Assembly: GCA_023667145.1 (NCBI GenBank)
Contig: JAMPAQ010000002.1
Span: forward strand, 40,574 to 104,573
Direction of reading: 5' to 3'
DNA: 64,000 nt
From: Pseudoflavonifractor sp.
GTDB taxonomy: Bacteria; Bacteroidota; Bacteroidia; Bacteroidales; Muribaculaceae
The notes below the pieces were generated by a model. It was not told where the DNA came from. It was given only the letters and a program-made list of their open reading frames with translations, and did not search any database. The position numbers were made by a program, and so were the translations under genes. Of this stretch, positions 17,015-28,369 are shown piece by piece. Numbering within the stretch: the stretch's first letter is position 1; the number at the start of each line of letters is the position of its first letter.

Positions 17015-18262
17015 TCAGCGGGAGGTGTCGAGGTCGGCGGGCAAGCGGCGGGAGAGGAGGGCAAAGAGGATTACAAAGAGGGTGACGATGACAAAGGTGA
17101 TGGCTGTTGAATGGAGTACGTCACCGAGGCCGACCAACGGGGAGACTATGGCACCTACAATGTAACCCGCGATTCCAAGGATGGCCGAGGCCTCGCCGGC
17201 ACGCTGCCGTCCCTCGTTCATGGCCAAGGTGTTTGATGCCGTGAATATCATGCCAAGGGCAAAAAGCGACGGTATCATGAACAGTTCAAACACGGCAAAA
17301 CTGTGGACAGTGTACAGCGCCACTGCCTCGCCGACAATCATCGCCCCGAGACCGAGAGACCCGACAAACGCGGCACGCTTGAGCGGCTTGAAGCGCAGGG
17401 CAACCATCGCGCCCGCCGCCACAAACAGTGCGTTAACGCCAATCACAAGGCCAAAACCAGTCTGCGAGAAGCCATAGTGTTCCTGTAGGATAAACGGAGC
17501 TGCCGATATGTAGGCAAACAACAACCCGAGCGCCGTACCTTTAAGCATCACATGAGTCATGAACGGTTTGTTGGACAACAGTTGGCGATAGCCCGACAGT
17601 GATGTCACCCACGAGCCTGTCGTGCGGTTGGCCGGGGCAAGCGACTCCTTCAGCTTGCCGGAGAATGCGAGGACGACGAGAGCAAACGCCGCGAGCACCC
17701 AAAACACCCCCTGCCATCCGAAACTGTCGGCCGTCACGCCACCCAACACGGGAGCCGACGCAGGAGCTATTCCGTTGATGGCCCCGATTATCGCCATAAA
17801 CTTGGCGAGGTCGCGCCCGCCATATATGTCAGCGGGAATGGTGCGGGCAAGGAAGTATCCACCCGAGGCTCCCAGCCCCTGAAACAACCGGCATATAAGG
17901 AAAACATGGATGGTCGGCGAGAATACACTGACAACCGCCGCCACGATAAACAGCACGATGGAGACGGCAAGCACGGGCTTGCGTCCGCAACGGTCGCTCA
18001 CGGGGCCGAGTATCAGCTGACCGAGTCCGAGTCCAATCATGCCCATCGTCAATCCGAGCTGCACGGTAGACACCGAGCAATGGAAAAACCGGCGCATCTC
18101 GGGCAGCGACGGAGTGTACATGTCGTTGACAAACGAGCCAAGCGCGCTCAACGCCACCAGATAGATGACAAGAAACCAATAGTAACGGCGATTACCGCTG
18201 ACAGCAATCTGCGCTTCAGACTGTACGGCAGGACCGGCTGATGACTGTATGGGTTCGGACAT
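17015..18262 (-). CDS. Bcr/CflA-type multidrug MFS transporter
   Basis: This 415-residue inner-membrane protein has twelve predicted membrane segments. It carries the family's N-terminal pattern GSFVNDMYTPSLPEMRRFF after the first helix and the MFS motif A-like GQLILGPVSDRCGRKPVL between helices 2 and 3. Motif C-like GGYFLARTIPADIYGGRDLAKFMAIIGAINGIAPASAPVLGG follows. Bcr/CflA proteins export drugs such as bicyclomycin or chloramphenicol, or sulfonamides, using the proton gradient. I prefer the ATG giving MSEPIQ; a GTG 17 codons upstream is also in frame. It lies 76 bp after the DUF5686 gene on the same strand and may be co-transcribed. The substrate is unknown. Confidence 0.9.
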   Translation of the reverse strand: MSEPIQSSAGPAVQSEAQIAVSGNRRYYWFLVIYLVALSALGSFVNDMYTPSLPEMRRFFHCSVSTVQLGLTMGMIGLGLGQLILGPVSDRCGRKPVLAVSIVLFIVAAVVSVFSPTIHVFLICRLFQGLGASGGYFLARTIPADIYGGRDLAKFMAIIGAINGIAPASAPVLGGVTADSFGWQGVFWVLAAFALVVLAFSGKLKESLAPANRTTGSWVTSLSGYRQLLSNKPFMTHVMLKGTALGLLFAYISAAPFILQEHYGFSQTGFGLVIGVNALFVAAGAMVALRFKPLKRAAFVGSLGLGAMIVGEAVALYTVHSFAVFELFMIPSLFALGMIFTASNTLAMNEGRQRAGEASAILGIAGYIVGAIVSPLVGLGDVLHSTAITFVIVTLFVILFALLSRRLPADLDTSR

Positions 18263-18338
18263 AAGCAGTGAATTTATAAAAGAAACATCCGATACGGCTT
18301 TTTGGTTGCCCACGCCTCCGTATCCCCCACCCCGGCTG

Positions 18339-20915
18339 TCAGAAAGTGAAGTGCAACGCCACCCTCACCCCGCCATGGTCGATGCCTGGATTGTCGCGGT
18401 AGGACAAGCGCCACACGTAGTCGACACGGAGTATCTTGAAGATGTTGTCGAGGCCGGCGCTTATCTCCATATAGGGACGGCCCGACATCCGCTGCGTATG
18501 CGCGTCGGCGGGAAAGGCAAACAGCCCCGGATCAAGCGCGGGATTATTACGGTCGGACAGTCCTCCACACAGTCCGCGAAACGCGATGACCTCCCTGAGT
18601 TTCAATCTATTGACCAACGGAATGCGGTTGAGCAACGCCCCATTGGCCCAGTAGGTGACAAACCATGACAGATAACGGTCGTTGATAAACTCCATGGCAT
18701 TCATCAGCGCGAAACTCTCGGGCTGTATCGTGTATGACAGGTTGGCGTTGGGTATCAACAGGTCGGGATAGGGGGAACGGCTCCAAACGATGCCACCCTT
18801 GACAATCACATCGGCATACCCGAATGCCGAGAACCAAAAGCGTTTCTGCACGCTAAGCTCGGTCTTGTTGACCATGAAGTCGCTGCCGAGAAATCCGCGT
18901 GGCGCGATTGTGTGTGACAGCACAAACACCGGCGCGTCGAGATTGACCGGCAGACGCTGGGTCTTGGTCTGAAAAAACTTCTCGCCGGGCGCAAACCTCA
19001 ACTGAACGCCAAATGATGCCTCATCGTAATGGCTGTAACGGGTTCCGTAGCCATCGACAAAGGGCATGTAACCTGTCGCCTCCTGACGCTCGTGAGTGAA
19101 TCCGGCCACGATTGAGAAATTGTTCTGCAATTCGAGCGTATACTCCAGCCGCGACACGCGGTGATAGGTCATCTGTGTGTCACTCTGACGCTTGAGCGAG
19201 AGAAATACATTGTCACTGTTGGTAAACATATAGTGCTGGCCAAGCATGTCCACGTCATACAGATGTGACACCCTCAACGAGTGGACCGGGAACTCACGCG
19301 GATGATACTCCTTCTCGTTGAACGAATACTCGACCTCGCCCTTGTATTTCACTTTCCGGTCCTTGAATCCGTATGCGACATATCCGTTGGCAAACAGATG
19401 CTTGTTGAGATTGGCCGTCGTCATGCCGCCCGCTCTCAGACGCACCCCCTCTATGTCATTGAAGCTGATGGTCGTGTTCATCGGCCCGAAGTCCCACTTG
19501 CTATCCTTGCCCGTATTGATGTATCCGCTGACAAGAATCTTGAGTATCCTCTCGCTCCAATAATAGAACTTATTGGAACGCAACCGGGCTATCATCTCGG
19601 CCATGCGGTTCTCATTGCGCGTGATGCCCACATTGCGGTGTTGCGCCCAGTAGGTGTCATCGCGCTGGAGAGCGCCCGGCGCGACGATCTCACGCTGGGC
19701 ATAGTCAAAGATGCCGTCAATCTCGGGAGGAGTGAAGCGGTGGTTGCGGTAGGTGGTGTTGCGCCGGGCATACAGACCTTGCATACCTGGGATAACGGAA
19801 AACTCTATCGTCATGTCATCGCGGGTCTTGAGCCGCGAGCCGTCAGGCGCACGGTCATACTCCTGTATTATGAGCAGGTTGTCCACAAAGTTGAGATTGA
19901 TTGATGACGGGACTCTCATTATCACCCGCTTGACAAACATCGTCGTATCGTTTTGCGGCACATATAACCGTCCCGTGAACCCGAAAGACTGCGGACTGTG
20001 GGGGACGAACGTCAACTCCACGCAGCTGTCTCCCGCCACCACTACCGTGTCGGTCAGGTAGTACTTATAGAAGTCGGTGCCTATGCGCGACAGCGGGCTG
20101 ACGAAGCGGTTCTGCAATATGTTTATGTCGTCATCGTAGATATCGACCTCACGAAACACATCCTCCATAAACGTCTGGACGGCCTGCTGGTCGGCGATAT
20201 CGTCGAGTCCGTGACGGCGTATCCCCATGACATACTCCTTCTGAGTCTTGGGGTCATTGCGGTTGAAGACGGCGCTCGACTTCTCCTTGACCGAGACATT
20301 GAGTATCGGTTTGCCTGAGACCTCTGAGGTGTCGATAAACTCATTGAGGAAACCAAACTGGCGCGACTGCCATCCGTCACCCGACATGCCGTTGAAGCCG
20401 TTGAGCGCGATGGTCATCTTCTCATACTTGTCATAGTTGTAGTTGGGCAGACGGCACGGGTCGCCGGCATGTCGTGCGTGCATGATGCGCTCGACAAACG
20501 TCACCGCCGGATTATTCTTCTTGGAATACTTCTCCTTGCCCGGCTTGACGGTAATCTCATCAAGAGCGACACCGACGGGGACAAGCTCGACCGTCAGCCG
20601 GTTTCCACCCCCCACAGCAATAGGGATTGACTTCCGGCGGTAGCCCATCGAGGTGACCGCTATGGACGAGGAGCGTCGAGCCGTGGAGAAATCAAACCGG
20701 CCCTTATCATCGGCCAGCACACCGCCATCAGTGCCGACGATGTACACGGCGGCATAGGGCACCGGCTCACGCGAGATGGAGTCGATGACCACACCACGCA
20801 CCACGGTGGGCGGTGTAGTAGCATCGGCCTCGCCAATCCCGCCGGCATAAGACCGCAGTGCCGCACACAGCGTGACCGACACAAATATGGATAATAGCGT
20901 GATAAGTCTGCGCAT
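18339..20915 (-). CDS. DUF5686 outer-membrane protein with N-terminal carboxypeptidase-regulatory-like domain
   Basis: The protein has 858 residues. It has a signal peptide (about 1-25) and a CarboxypepD_reg-like beta-sandwich (about 38-120: VVRGVVIDSISREPVPYAAVYIVGTDGGVLADDKGRFDF-type pattern). The long DUF5686 region follows, with KNNPAVTFVERIMHAR, and finally beta-barrel-like strands up to the C-terminal VRVALHFTF ending in Phe, as outer-membrane barrels do. Family members are widespread in Bacteroidetes; their role is not established. The start is ATG 20915; the codon before it is TTG and less likely. A minus-strand -7 box lies at 20986-20993. Confidence 0.88.
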   Translation of the reverse strand: MRRLITLLSIFVSVTLCAALRSYAGGIGEADATTPPTVVRGVVIDSISREPVPYAAVYIVGTDGGVLADDKGRFDFSTARRSSSIAVTSMGYRRKSIPIAVGGGNRLTVELVPVGVALDEITVKPGKEKYSKKNNPAVTFVERIMHARHAGDPCRLPNYNYDKYEKMTIALNGFNGMSGDGWQSRQFGFLNEFIDTSEVSGKPILNVSVKEKSSAVFNRNDPKTQKEYVMGIRRHGLDDIADQQAVQTFMEDVFREVDIYDDDINILQNRFVSPLSRIGTDFYKYYLTDTVVVAGDSCVELTFVPHSPQSFGFTGRLYVPQNDTTMFVKRVIMRVPSSINLNFVDNLLIIQEYDRAPDGSRLKTRDDMTIEFSVIPGMQGLYARRNTTYRNHRFTPPEIDGIFDYAQREIVAPGALQRDDTYWAQHRNVGITRNENRMAEMIARLRSNKFYYWSERILKILVSGYINTGKDSKWDFGPMNTTISFNDIEGVRLRAGGMTTANLNKHLFANGYVAYGFKDRKVKYKGEVEYSFNEKEYHPREFPVHSLRVSHLYDVDMLGQHYMFTNSDNVFLSLKRQSDTQMTYHRVSRLEYTLELQNNFSIVAGFTHERQEATGYMPFVDGYGTRYSHYDEASFGVQLRFAPGEKFFQTKTQRLPVNLDAPVFVLSHTIAPRGFLGSDFMVNKTELSVQKRFWFSAFGYADVIVKGGIVWSRSPYPDLLIPNANLSYTIQPESFALMNAMEFINDRYLSWFVTYWANGALLNRIPLVNRLKLREVIAFRGLCGGLSDRNNPALDPGLFAFPADAHTQRMSGRPYMEISAGLDNIFKILRVDYVWRLSYRDNPGIDHGGVRVALHFTF

Positions 20916-20952
20916 CAATCAATTTTTTCTTAGAAATATCGCCATTACCGAC

Positions 20953-20960
20953 TAACTTTG
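20953..20960 (+). promoter_or_regulatory. -7 box for the CYTH gene
   Basis: TAACTTTG matches TAnnTTTG; the predicted start is near 20966. It faces the minus-strand box at 20986-20993. Confidence 0.6.
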
Positions 20961-20985
20961 CAACATCAATCGTGAAATGGAGCTG

Positions 20986-20993
20986 CAAAGTTA
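20986..20993 (-). promoter_or_regulatory. -7 box for the DUF5686 gene
   Basis: The minus strand reads TAACTTTG; the predicted start is near 20980. With 20953-20961 it forms a perfect 9-bp inverted repeat (TAACTTTGC/GCAAAGTTA), so the two promoters point towards each other and the 5' ends of the divergent transcripts would overlap. Confidence 0.6.
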
Positions 20994-21042
20994 CAACATT
21001 ATGTGTGACCCGACAGCATGTATCAGCTATTAAACAATCATC

Positions 21043-21501
21043 ATGGCAAAAGAGATTGAACGTAAATTTCTCGTCACCGACAACAGCTACCGCGACATGG
21101 CCACCGAGGTGCGCCACATAATTCAGGGCTATCTGTCGATGCGTAAGGAGGCGACCGTCAGGGTGAGGATAGCCGACAATCGCGGCTATCTGACGGTCAA
21201 AGGGATAACCATCGGACTGACACGTGACGAGTGGGAGTATGAGATAAGCATCGAGGATGCACGTGAGATGATGATCCTATGTGAGGGACGTGTCATCGAC
21301 AAGGAGAGGTATATCGTGTATCACGATGGCGTGAGATGGGAGGTCGACTGCTTCCACGGAGAGTATGAGGGACTTACAGTGGCCGAGGTCGAGCTCGACG
21401 ACGACAAGCGGGAGGTCTCCATCCCACCCTTTGCGGGCGAGGAGGTCACGGGCGACTCACGATATTACAACTCGGTGATGGCCGGGGTCAGGCATCCTTG
21501 A
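21043..21501 (+). CDS. CYTH domain protein (inorganic triphosphatase-like)
   Basis: The 152-residue product opens with the CYTH signature EIERKFLV (ExExK, residues 4-11), the metal and triphosphate-binding strand of triphosphate tunnel enzymes. It continues with alternating basic and acidic strands (VRVRIADNRGYLTVKG, EWEYEISIEDA, WEVDCFHGEYEGLTVAEVELD). Short bacterial CYTH proteins of this type hydrolyse inorganic tripolyphosphate; the substrate here is inferred. Its 3' end overlaps the convergent rlmD gene by 14 bp. Confidence 0.92.
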   Translation: MAKEIERKFLVTDNSYRDMATEVRHIIQGYLSMRKEATVRVRIADNRGYLTVKGITIGLTRDEWEYEISIEDAREMMILCEGRVIDKERYIVYHDGVRWEVDCFHGEYEGLTVAEVELDDDKREVSIPPFAGEEVTGDSRYYNSVMAGVRHP

Positions 21502-22903
21502 GGGTAAGCCTGACGACATTCTCGACATGCTGGGTGTGGGGGAACATATCGACCGGCTGCACGGCATCTACCCGGTAGCGGGCGTCGAGCAACGCGAGGT
21601 CACGGGCCTGTGTGGCCGGGTTGCAGCTCACGTAGACTATGCGACGGGGGGCTGTCTCAAGTATCACGTTGACCACATCCTCGTGCATCCCGGCACGGGG
21701 CGGATCGACAATCATCACGTCGGGATGCCCATGCTCGGCGACAAACTCGCGTGTCAGCACGTTTTTCATATCACCGGCATAAAACAGCGTGTTGTCTATG
21801 CCGTTGATCGCAGAGTTGACCTTGGCATCCTCAATGGCCTCGGGTACATACTCGATGCCGATGACACGGCGCGAGTTACGGGCCACGAAGTTGGCTATCG
21901 TGCCGGTCCCCGTGTAGAGGTCATAGACAAGCTCGTCGCCGGTCAGGCCGGCAAAGTCACGCGCCACCTTGTATAAGGTGCGGGCCTGACGGGAGTTTGT
22001 CTGATAGAACGACTTGGGACCGACCCTGAAACGCAACCCTTCCATCTCCTCCTCTATGTAGGGACGGCCGGCATAGGTGATGATGTCGAGGTCGCCGATG
22101 GTATCGTTGACCTTGGTGTTGACCACGTAGAGCAGCGACGTAATCTCGGGAAAAGCAGCGGCAACCGCATCGAGCAGCGACTTGATCTTGTCGCTGTCAT
22201 CCTCACCAAACGACATCACGGCCATTATCTCGCCCGTCGAGGATATGCGCACCATCAGCGTCCTCAGAAATCCCTGCTGGGCACACAGGTCATAGAAACT
22301 GTAACCGTGGGACTTGCCATACTCCTTTATAAACCGGCGCAGACGGTTTGACAGGTCGTCTTGCAGGTGGCAGGTGGTGATGTCGAGGACCTTGTCGAAA
22401 GCTCCCGGGATATGGAAACCCGCCGCGTCACGGTCGGGAAACTCCTCGCCACTGCGCATCTGCTCAAAAGTGAGCCACGACTTGTTGGAGAAGGTGTATT
22501 CCATCTTGTTACGGTATTCCCATATATCCTCTGACCCGAGTATCGGAGAGATCTCGGGAATGGGAATCTTGGCTATGCGCTCAAGCGCATCCTTGACCTG
22601 ACGCTGCTTGCACTGCAATTGCAACTCATAAGGGAGATGCTGCCAACGGCACCCGCCACAGACTCCGAAATGGGCGCATCGCGGCTCGACTCTGACAGCC
22701 GACGGCTCGACAAGACGCACGATATGGCCCTCGGCATAGTTCTTTTTCTTGCGGTCGATCTTGACATCGGCCACATCGCCCGGAGCGCCAAACGGAATAA
22801 ACACCACCATGTCGTCAACGCGGGCGATACTGTTACCCTCGGCCGCTATATCCACGATATGCACGTTGTCAAGCAACGGCAGTTCCTTTTTCTTTCGTCC
22901 CAC
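21488..22903 (-). CDS. rlmD: 23S rRNA (uracil-C5)-methyltransferase, RlmD/RumA type
   Basis: This SAM-dependent enzyme methylates a uracil C5 of 23S rRNA (U1939 in E. coli for RlmD). The 471 residues begin with a TRAM domain (about 10-65). An iron-sulfur cysteine cluster follows (CAHFGVCGGCRWQHL; the fourth Cys is probably in the DITTCHL segment). The methyltransferase domain has YDLYTGTGTIANFVA (motif I), DPPRAGMHEDVV and the nucleophilic SCNPATQARDL. The start is GTG; it lies about 20 nt after the start predicted from the -7 box at 22930-22937 and no nearby ATG exists. Paralogues (RlmC/TrmA types) share this architecture, so the target base is inferred. Confidence 0.92.
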   Translation of the reverse strand: MGRKKKELPLLDNVHIVDIAAEGNSIARVDDMVVFIPFGAPGDVADVKIDRKKKNYAEGHIVRLVEPSAVRVEPRCAHFGVCGGCRWQHLPYELQLQCKQRQVKDALERIAKIPIPEISPILGSEDIWEYRNKMEYTFSNKSWLTFEQMRSGEEFPDRDAAGFHIPGAFDKVLDITTCHLQDDLSNRLRRFIKEYGKSHGYSFYDLCAQQGFLRTLMVRISSTGEIMAVMSFGEDDSDKIKSLLDAVAAAFPEITSLLYVVNTKVNDTIGDLDIITYAGRPYIEEEMEGLRFRVGPKSFYQTNSRQARTLYKVARDFAGLTGDELVYDLYTGTGTIANFVARNSRRVIGIEYVPEAIEDAKVNSAINGIDNTLFYAGDMKNVLTREFVAEHGHPDVMIVDPPRAGMHEDVVNVILETAPRRIVYVSCNPATQARDLALLDARYRVDAVQPVDMFPHTQHVENVVRLTLKDA

Positions 22904-22929
22904 TTATCTAAGGTATTCAATATTTGCTG

Positions 22930-22937
22930 CAAAGCTA
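22930..22937 (-). promoter_or_regulatory. -7 box of rlmD
   Basis: The minus strand reads TAGCTTTG (TAnnTTTG). The implied short leader supports the GTG start at 22903. Confidence 0.55.
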
Positions 22938-23029
22938 CACATTAAAGATTGAGAGAGCAAAATTAGTTGCCAAATAATGCAGCGGGGCTATTTCTTTTGC
23001 AAAAAATTTTGTGTTTCGGTATAATGTTC

Positions 23030-23037
23030 TAATTTTG
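23030..23037 (+). promoter_or_regulatory. -7 box of ppdK
   Basis: TAATTTTG lies 18 bp after a TTTG (23008-23011), close to the full Bacteroidetes promoter. The leader to the ppdK ATG would be about 60 nt. Confidence 0.7.
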
Positions 23038-23102
23038 CAGCAATATCTCTCCATGACTACACGAACACAATTAATCATTAACATTAACTTTAATATCAAC
23101 CA

Positions 23103-25817
<2,715 letters not shown>

Positions 25818-25845
25818 GCGGTATACACGCCTAATGTAATAGATA

Positions 25846-25887
25846 AATCGGGGTCAATCGGCCAATCACGGCGGATTGATCCCGATT
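25846..25887 (+). terminator. Hairpin downstream of ppdK
   Basis: AATCGGGGTCAATC (25846-25859) pairs with GATTGATCCCGATT (25874-25887) over 14 bp with one G-U. There is no strong T-run, so it is a terminator or mRNA-stabilising end. Confidence 0.5.
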
Positions 25888-25965
25888 GCTTATATGAACC
25901 ATACAATGATGTAGGTTGTATGAAATCATAAGGTTGGTTTTATTTGTGGCATCAGAATAATTGCT

Positions 25966-25973
25966 TAATTTTG
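25966..25973 (+). promoter_or_regulatory. Promoter -7 box of the DUF3791/DUF3990 cassette
   Basis: TAATTTTG is preceded by TTTG (25943-25946) with exactly 19 bp between them, the best complete promoter in the window. It sets the transcription start near 25979. An in-frame ATG at 25944 is therefore not in the mRNA, and translation must begin at 26016. Confidence 0.75.
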
Positions 25974-26015
25974 CGATGGTACGGATACAATCTGACCACG
26001 ACATCTTGCAGAAAC

Positions 26016-26279
26016 ATGAAAGAAGATATTGACTCGCACACCGGTGAAAAATGGATTGAACTGAGTAAGGAGGAAATCAAAATGGGTTTCCTTGCACAGT
26101 GTGTCGAGTCTCTTGCTGAAGCTGAGGGTTGCGACTATGCTTACATGTTTAATAGAATGGAGGACGCAGACATAACCGAGGGGTACATACTAAGGCATTA
26201 CGAGACCTTACACACCCAAAGTTGGGAGAATGTCATGGAACAGCTTAAAGGACTTCTCGTGAAACGAGAATCAAGATAA
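26016..26279 (+). CDS. DUF3791-like small protein (antitoxin-like position)
   Basis: The 87-residue protein contains the DUF3791 pattern as I recall it: EIKMGFLAQCVESLAEAEGC..AYMFNRM, then a YILRHYETLHTQSWENVME segment with the conserved LHTQ. It is acidic and helical, as antitoxins often are. It is first of three tightly packed genes, 8 bp ahead of the DUF3990 gene. DUF3791 and DUF3990 proteins frequently occur side by side in gut bacteria. That this is a toxin-antitoxin pair is inference from gene order and size. Confidence 0.7.
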   Translation: MKEDIDSHTGEKWIELSKEEIKMGFLAQCVESLAEAEGCDYAYMFNRMEDADITEGYILRHYETLHTQSWENVMEQLKGLLVKRESR

Positions 26280-26287
26280 TCAGTGAC

Positions 26288-26794
26288 ATGTATGAAGTAT
26301 TGACAGTGTATCATGGTGGGACTGATGAGATAAAATCTCCGTTGGTCTATGTAGGAAGGCCGAATCTCGACTTCGGTCCCGGCTTCTACATTACCGACAT
26401 CTACCTGCAAGCCAAGGAATGGGCAGAACAAATGGCAGACCTAAGAGACGCGTCACCGATTGTGTCAGTCTACCATCTGCACCGACAAGACATTCTTGGC
26501 TGCTGCAAGTCCAAGGTCTTTACCTCATACGATAACGTATGGCTCGATTTTGTGACATCAAACCGATTGGGCAAGGAGGCCTGGAAAGGATTGGACTATG
26601 TAGAGGGCGGTGTTGCCAATGACCGTGTCATAAATACTGTCAGACTTTATATGACCGGCTTTATTTCGGCAGATGAAGCACTCCGGCGCTTAAAATACTA
26701 CAAGCCCACCAATCAGATGTGCATCCTCAATCAGCTGTTGCTCGACAAACACTTGACGTTTGTAGAATCCATTAAATTGGGAAACTATGAGTGA
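26288..26794 (+). CDS. DUF3990 family protein (ADP-ribosyltransferase-like, possible toxin)
   Basis: The 168 residues match the DUF3990 pattern: an early VYHGGTDEIKSP strand, then NLDFGPGFYITDIYLQAKEWAEQM, which resembles the NAD-binding core (G-xFYxT...A..WA) of the ADP-ribosyltransferase fold. A small strand-rich middle (VSVYHL) and a C-terminal helical part with LKYYKPTNQMCILNQLLLDKHLTFVES complete it. The catalytic residue set cannot be confirmed from sequence alone. It lies between two small genes and overlaps the third by 8 bp, implying coupled translation. A toxin role through NAD-dependent modification is inference. Confidence 0.7.
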   Translation: MYEVLTVYHGGTDEIKSPLVYVGRPNLDFGPGFYITDIYLQAKEWAEQMADLRDASPIVSVYHLHRQDILGCCKSKVFTSYDNVWLDFVTSNRLGKEAWKGLDYVEGGVANDRVINTVRLYMTGFISADEALRRLKYYKPTNQMCILNQLLLDKHLTFVESIKLGNYE

Positions 26795-27002
26795 GAAAGA
26801 GAAAGTCCTTCATCGCATATTGACCGCCACACAAACGGGGACAATAGTATGCCGCATTGCAAAGACGCTGGAAATCTCCACCTACGAAGCGTTCAGACGC
26901 TTCATAAGGAGCAAGACATACGCCAACTTCCGCGTGGCAGGGTCGGCGCTGTCAATGTGGGGTGATCCGGCAATTGTTGATGAATTTCTCAATGAGGAGT
27001 AA
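26787..27002 (+). CDS. Small helical protein, third member of the DUF3791/DUF3990 cassette
   Basis: The 71-residue protein has an N-terminal helix pair, then ISTYEAFRRFIRSKTYANFR and a short WGDPAIVDEFLNEE tail. This resembles the short partner proteins often placed beside DUF3990 genes (pattern EA-..-F-xS-xY-...-L-x-S/GD-xY/I), though I cannot name its family. It overlaps the DUF3990 gene by 8 bp, so the two are probably translationally coupled. A bidirectional terminator follows it. Confidence 0.65.
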   Translation: MSEKEKVLHRILTATQTGTIVCRIAKTLEISTYEAFRRFIRSKTYANFRVAGSALSMWGDPAIVDEFLNEE

Positions 27003-27032
27003 TATCTGACACGTATATATTGACCTAAAAGG

Positions 27033-27069
27033 AGGGGACAGCCGGCCGGTGGTGCCGGTTGTCCCCTCG
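27033..27069. terminator. Bidirectional terminator between the DUF3990 cassette and the flavin reductase gene
   Basis: GAGGGGACAGCCGG (27033-27046) pairs with CCGGTTGTCCCCTC (27056-27069) with one G-U, giving a 14-bp GC-rich stem between convergent genes. Confidence 0.65.
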
Positions 27070-27092
27070 TGATATGGTGATAGCGGTGGGGG

Positions 27093-27662
27093 TCAGCGCT
27101 TGAGGGCGGCGCCGTCGTGGAAGGCGGTCCCTACTACCGGGCCGAGCTCACGGTAGGTGTTGGTCTCGGAGTCGAACGAGATGGGACGCAACTTGTCATA
27201 ATCGACCTTGCCACGCTCGTTGAGGATAGCCGGGTCGGCAAGCACGTTGACCACACGACCGATGACACGGGTATCGCCGTGAAGTTCGTCTATCGAGATG
27301 ACCTCGCACTCGAGTGTAAGCGGGAATTCGTCAATGACGGGGGCATTGACATTGGCACTCTTGACGGCGGTCGCGCCGGCGGCAGCAATCTTATCGACCA
27401 CCTTGTTGCCCGACACGATGCCGAAGTAGTCACACAGCACCCGGGTATCGACCGTGCCTATGGCCACGGTGAACGCCTTGTTGAGACGGATGTTGGCCGT
27501 TGTCTTGTGTCCTTTGGCGAGATGGAGCACAATCTCCTCATAACCACACTGGCCTCCCCACGCGACATTCATGGCATCGGGGATGCCCTCGGCCCCATAG
27601 GTGCCGACAATCAGCACCGGCAGCGGAGCCACCACAATCTTACTGTTGATACTCTCTTTCAT
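27093..27662 (-). CDS. Flavin reductase / flavoredoxin family protein
   Basis: The 189-residue cytosolic protein has the split-barrel FMN-binding fold of the flavin reductase-like family: an N-terminal PLPVLIVGTYGAEGIPDAMNVAWGGQCG strand-loop, HKTTANIRLNKAFTVAIGT (the N-x-x-x-N/K..F-V- motif), and FPLTLECEVISIDE with GRVVNVLADPAIL near the C-terminus. Such proteins bind FMN and reduce it or pass electrons from ferredoxin or NAD(P)H. Its substrate is not evident. It is 22 bp downstream of the ferritin-like gene on the same strand, suggesting a redox or oxidative-stress operon (inference). Confidence 0.85.
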   Translation of the reverse strand: MKESINSKIVVAPLPVLIVGTYGAEGIPDAMNVAWGGQCGYEEIVLHLAKGHKTTANIRLNKAFTVAIGTVDTRVLCDYFGIVSGNKVVDKIAAAGATAVKSANVNAPVIDEFPLTLECEVISIDELHGDTRVIGRVVNVLADPAILNERGKVDYDKLRPISFDSETNTYRELGPVVGTAFHDGAALKR

Positions 27663-27684
27663 ATCGAATCCACATCTACAGGTG

Positions 27685-28140
27685 TCAAAGCTGAGTTAAG
27701 AGCCAATTGGCATCACCCAATTTCTTGATGAGGTCTACCTGAGTCTCATCATCGTAGAGGTCGCCCTCCTCGTCCTTGTAATAGTCTTTAAGCAGGTCAT
27801 AGGTGGTCACATCACCGCTGACACCGGCCATACACTTGGAAAGAAGCTCAACTCCGTTGCGCTGAGTCTCCAACTCAGCTGACATATACTCGACCGGATC
27901 ACAGACAATATCGACAGCCTTGCGCTGCTCGACCTTGACGCAACCACCGAGGTCGAGTATCCTGTCGATGAACTTGTCAACCCAAGCATACTCCTCCTTG
28001 GAATGATCGGCAAACTTGTCGGCGAGTTTATTATAGCCCTGTGACTTGAACACATGGCTCTGAACAAGGTGCGTGAACGCACCATTTGAAAGCTCCGTCA
28101 CGAAAAACTGGAGCGTCTCTATGCTCTTCTGCTTATCCAT
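27685..28140 (-). CDS. Ferritin-like / Dps-like protein
   Basis: The 151-residue protein is predicted to be all-helical with the spacing of a four-helix ferritin-like bundle. Candidate metal ligands lie in DHSKEEYAWVDKFIDR and in the acidic YKDEEGDLYDDETQ near the C-terminus. Dps-like and bacterioferritin-like Bacteroidetes proteins of this length store iron and protect against peroxide; which subtype this is cannot be decided by eye. It is followed 22 bp later by the flavin reductase gene. Confidence 0.8.
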   Translation of the reverse strand: MDKQKSIETLQFFVTELSNGAFTHLVQSHVFKSQGYNKLADKFADHSKEEYAWVDKFIDRILDLGGCVKVEQRKAVDIVCDPVEYMSAELETQRNGVELLSKCMAGVSGDVTTYDLLKDYYKDEEGDLYDDETQVDLIKKLGDANWLLTQL

Positions 28141-28369
28141 AATCTTTTATTTTATAACGTGATATTAAAACGCTTGTCGTGGGGCCATGGTTCACCTCGC
28201 GGCGCGTGTCTCCAACCCACCCGCGTCCTACCCCATCATAGGGCATCACGTCCCCATCACCACAAGCCCCCATAAGGCAATCAGTAGACCAAGGCTCATG
28301 AGAAAAGTGGTTGACGAAACAATTTGACATTTTTTCGGGGAAAATGTTTTTGTTTTGAAAACAATTTTG

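Noticed and set aside
25944-26015. Longer N-terminus for the first DUF3791-like gene starting at 25944
   Set aside because: The promoter -33 and -7 boxes lie inside this segment, so it would not be transcribed in frame.
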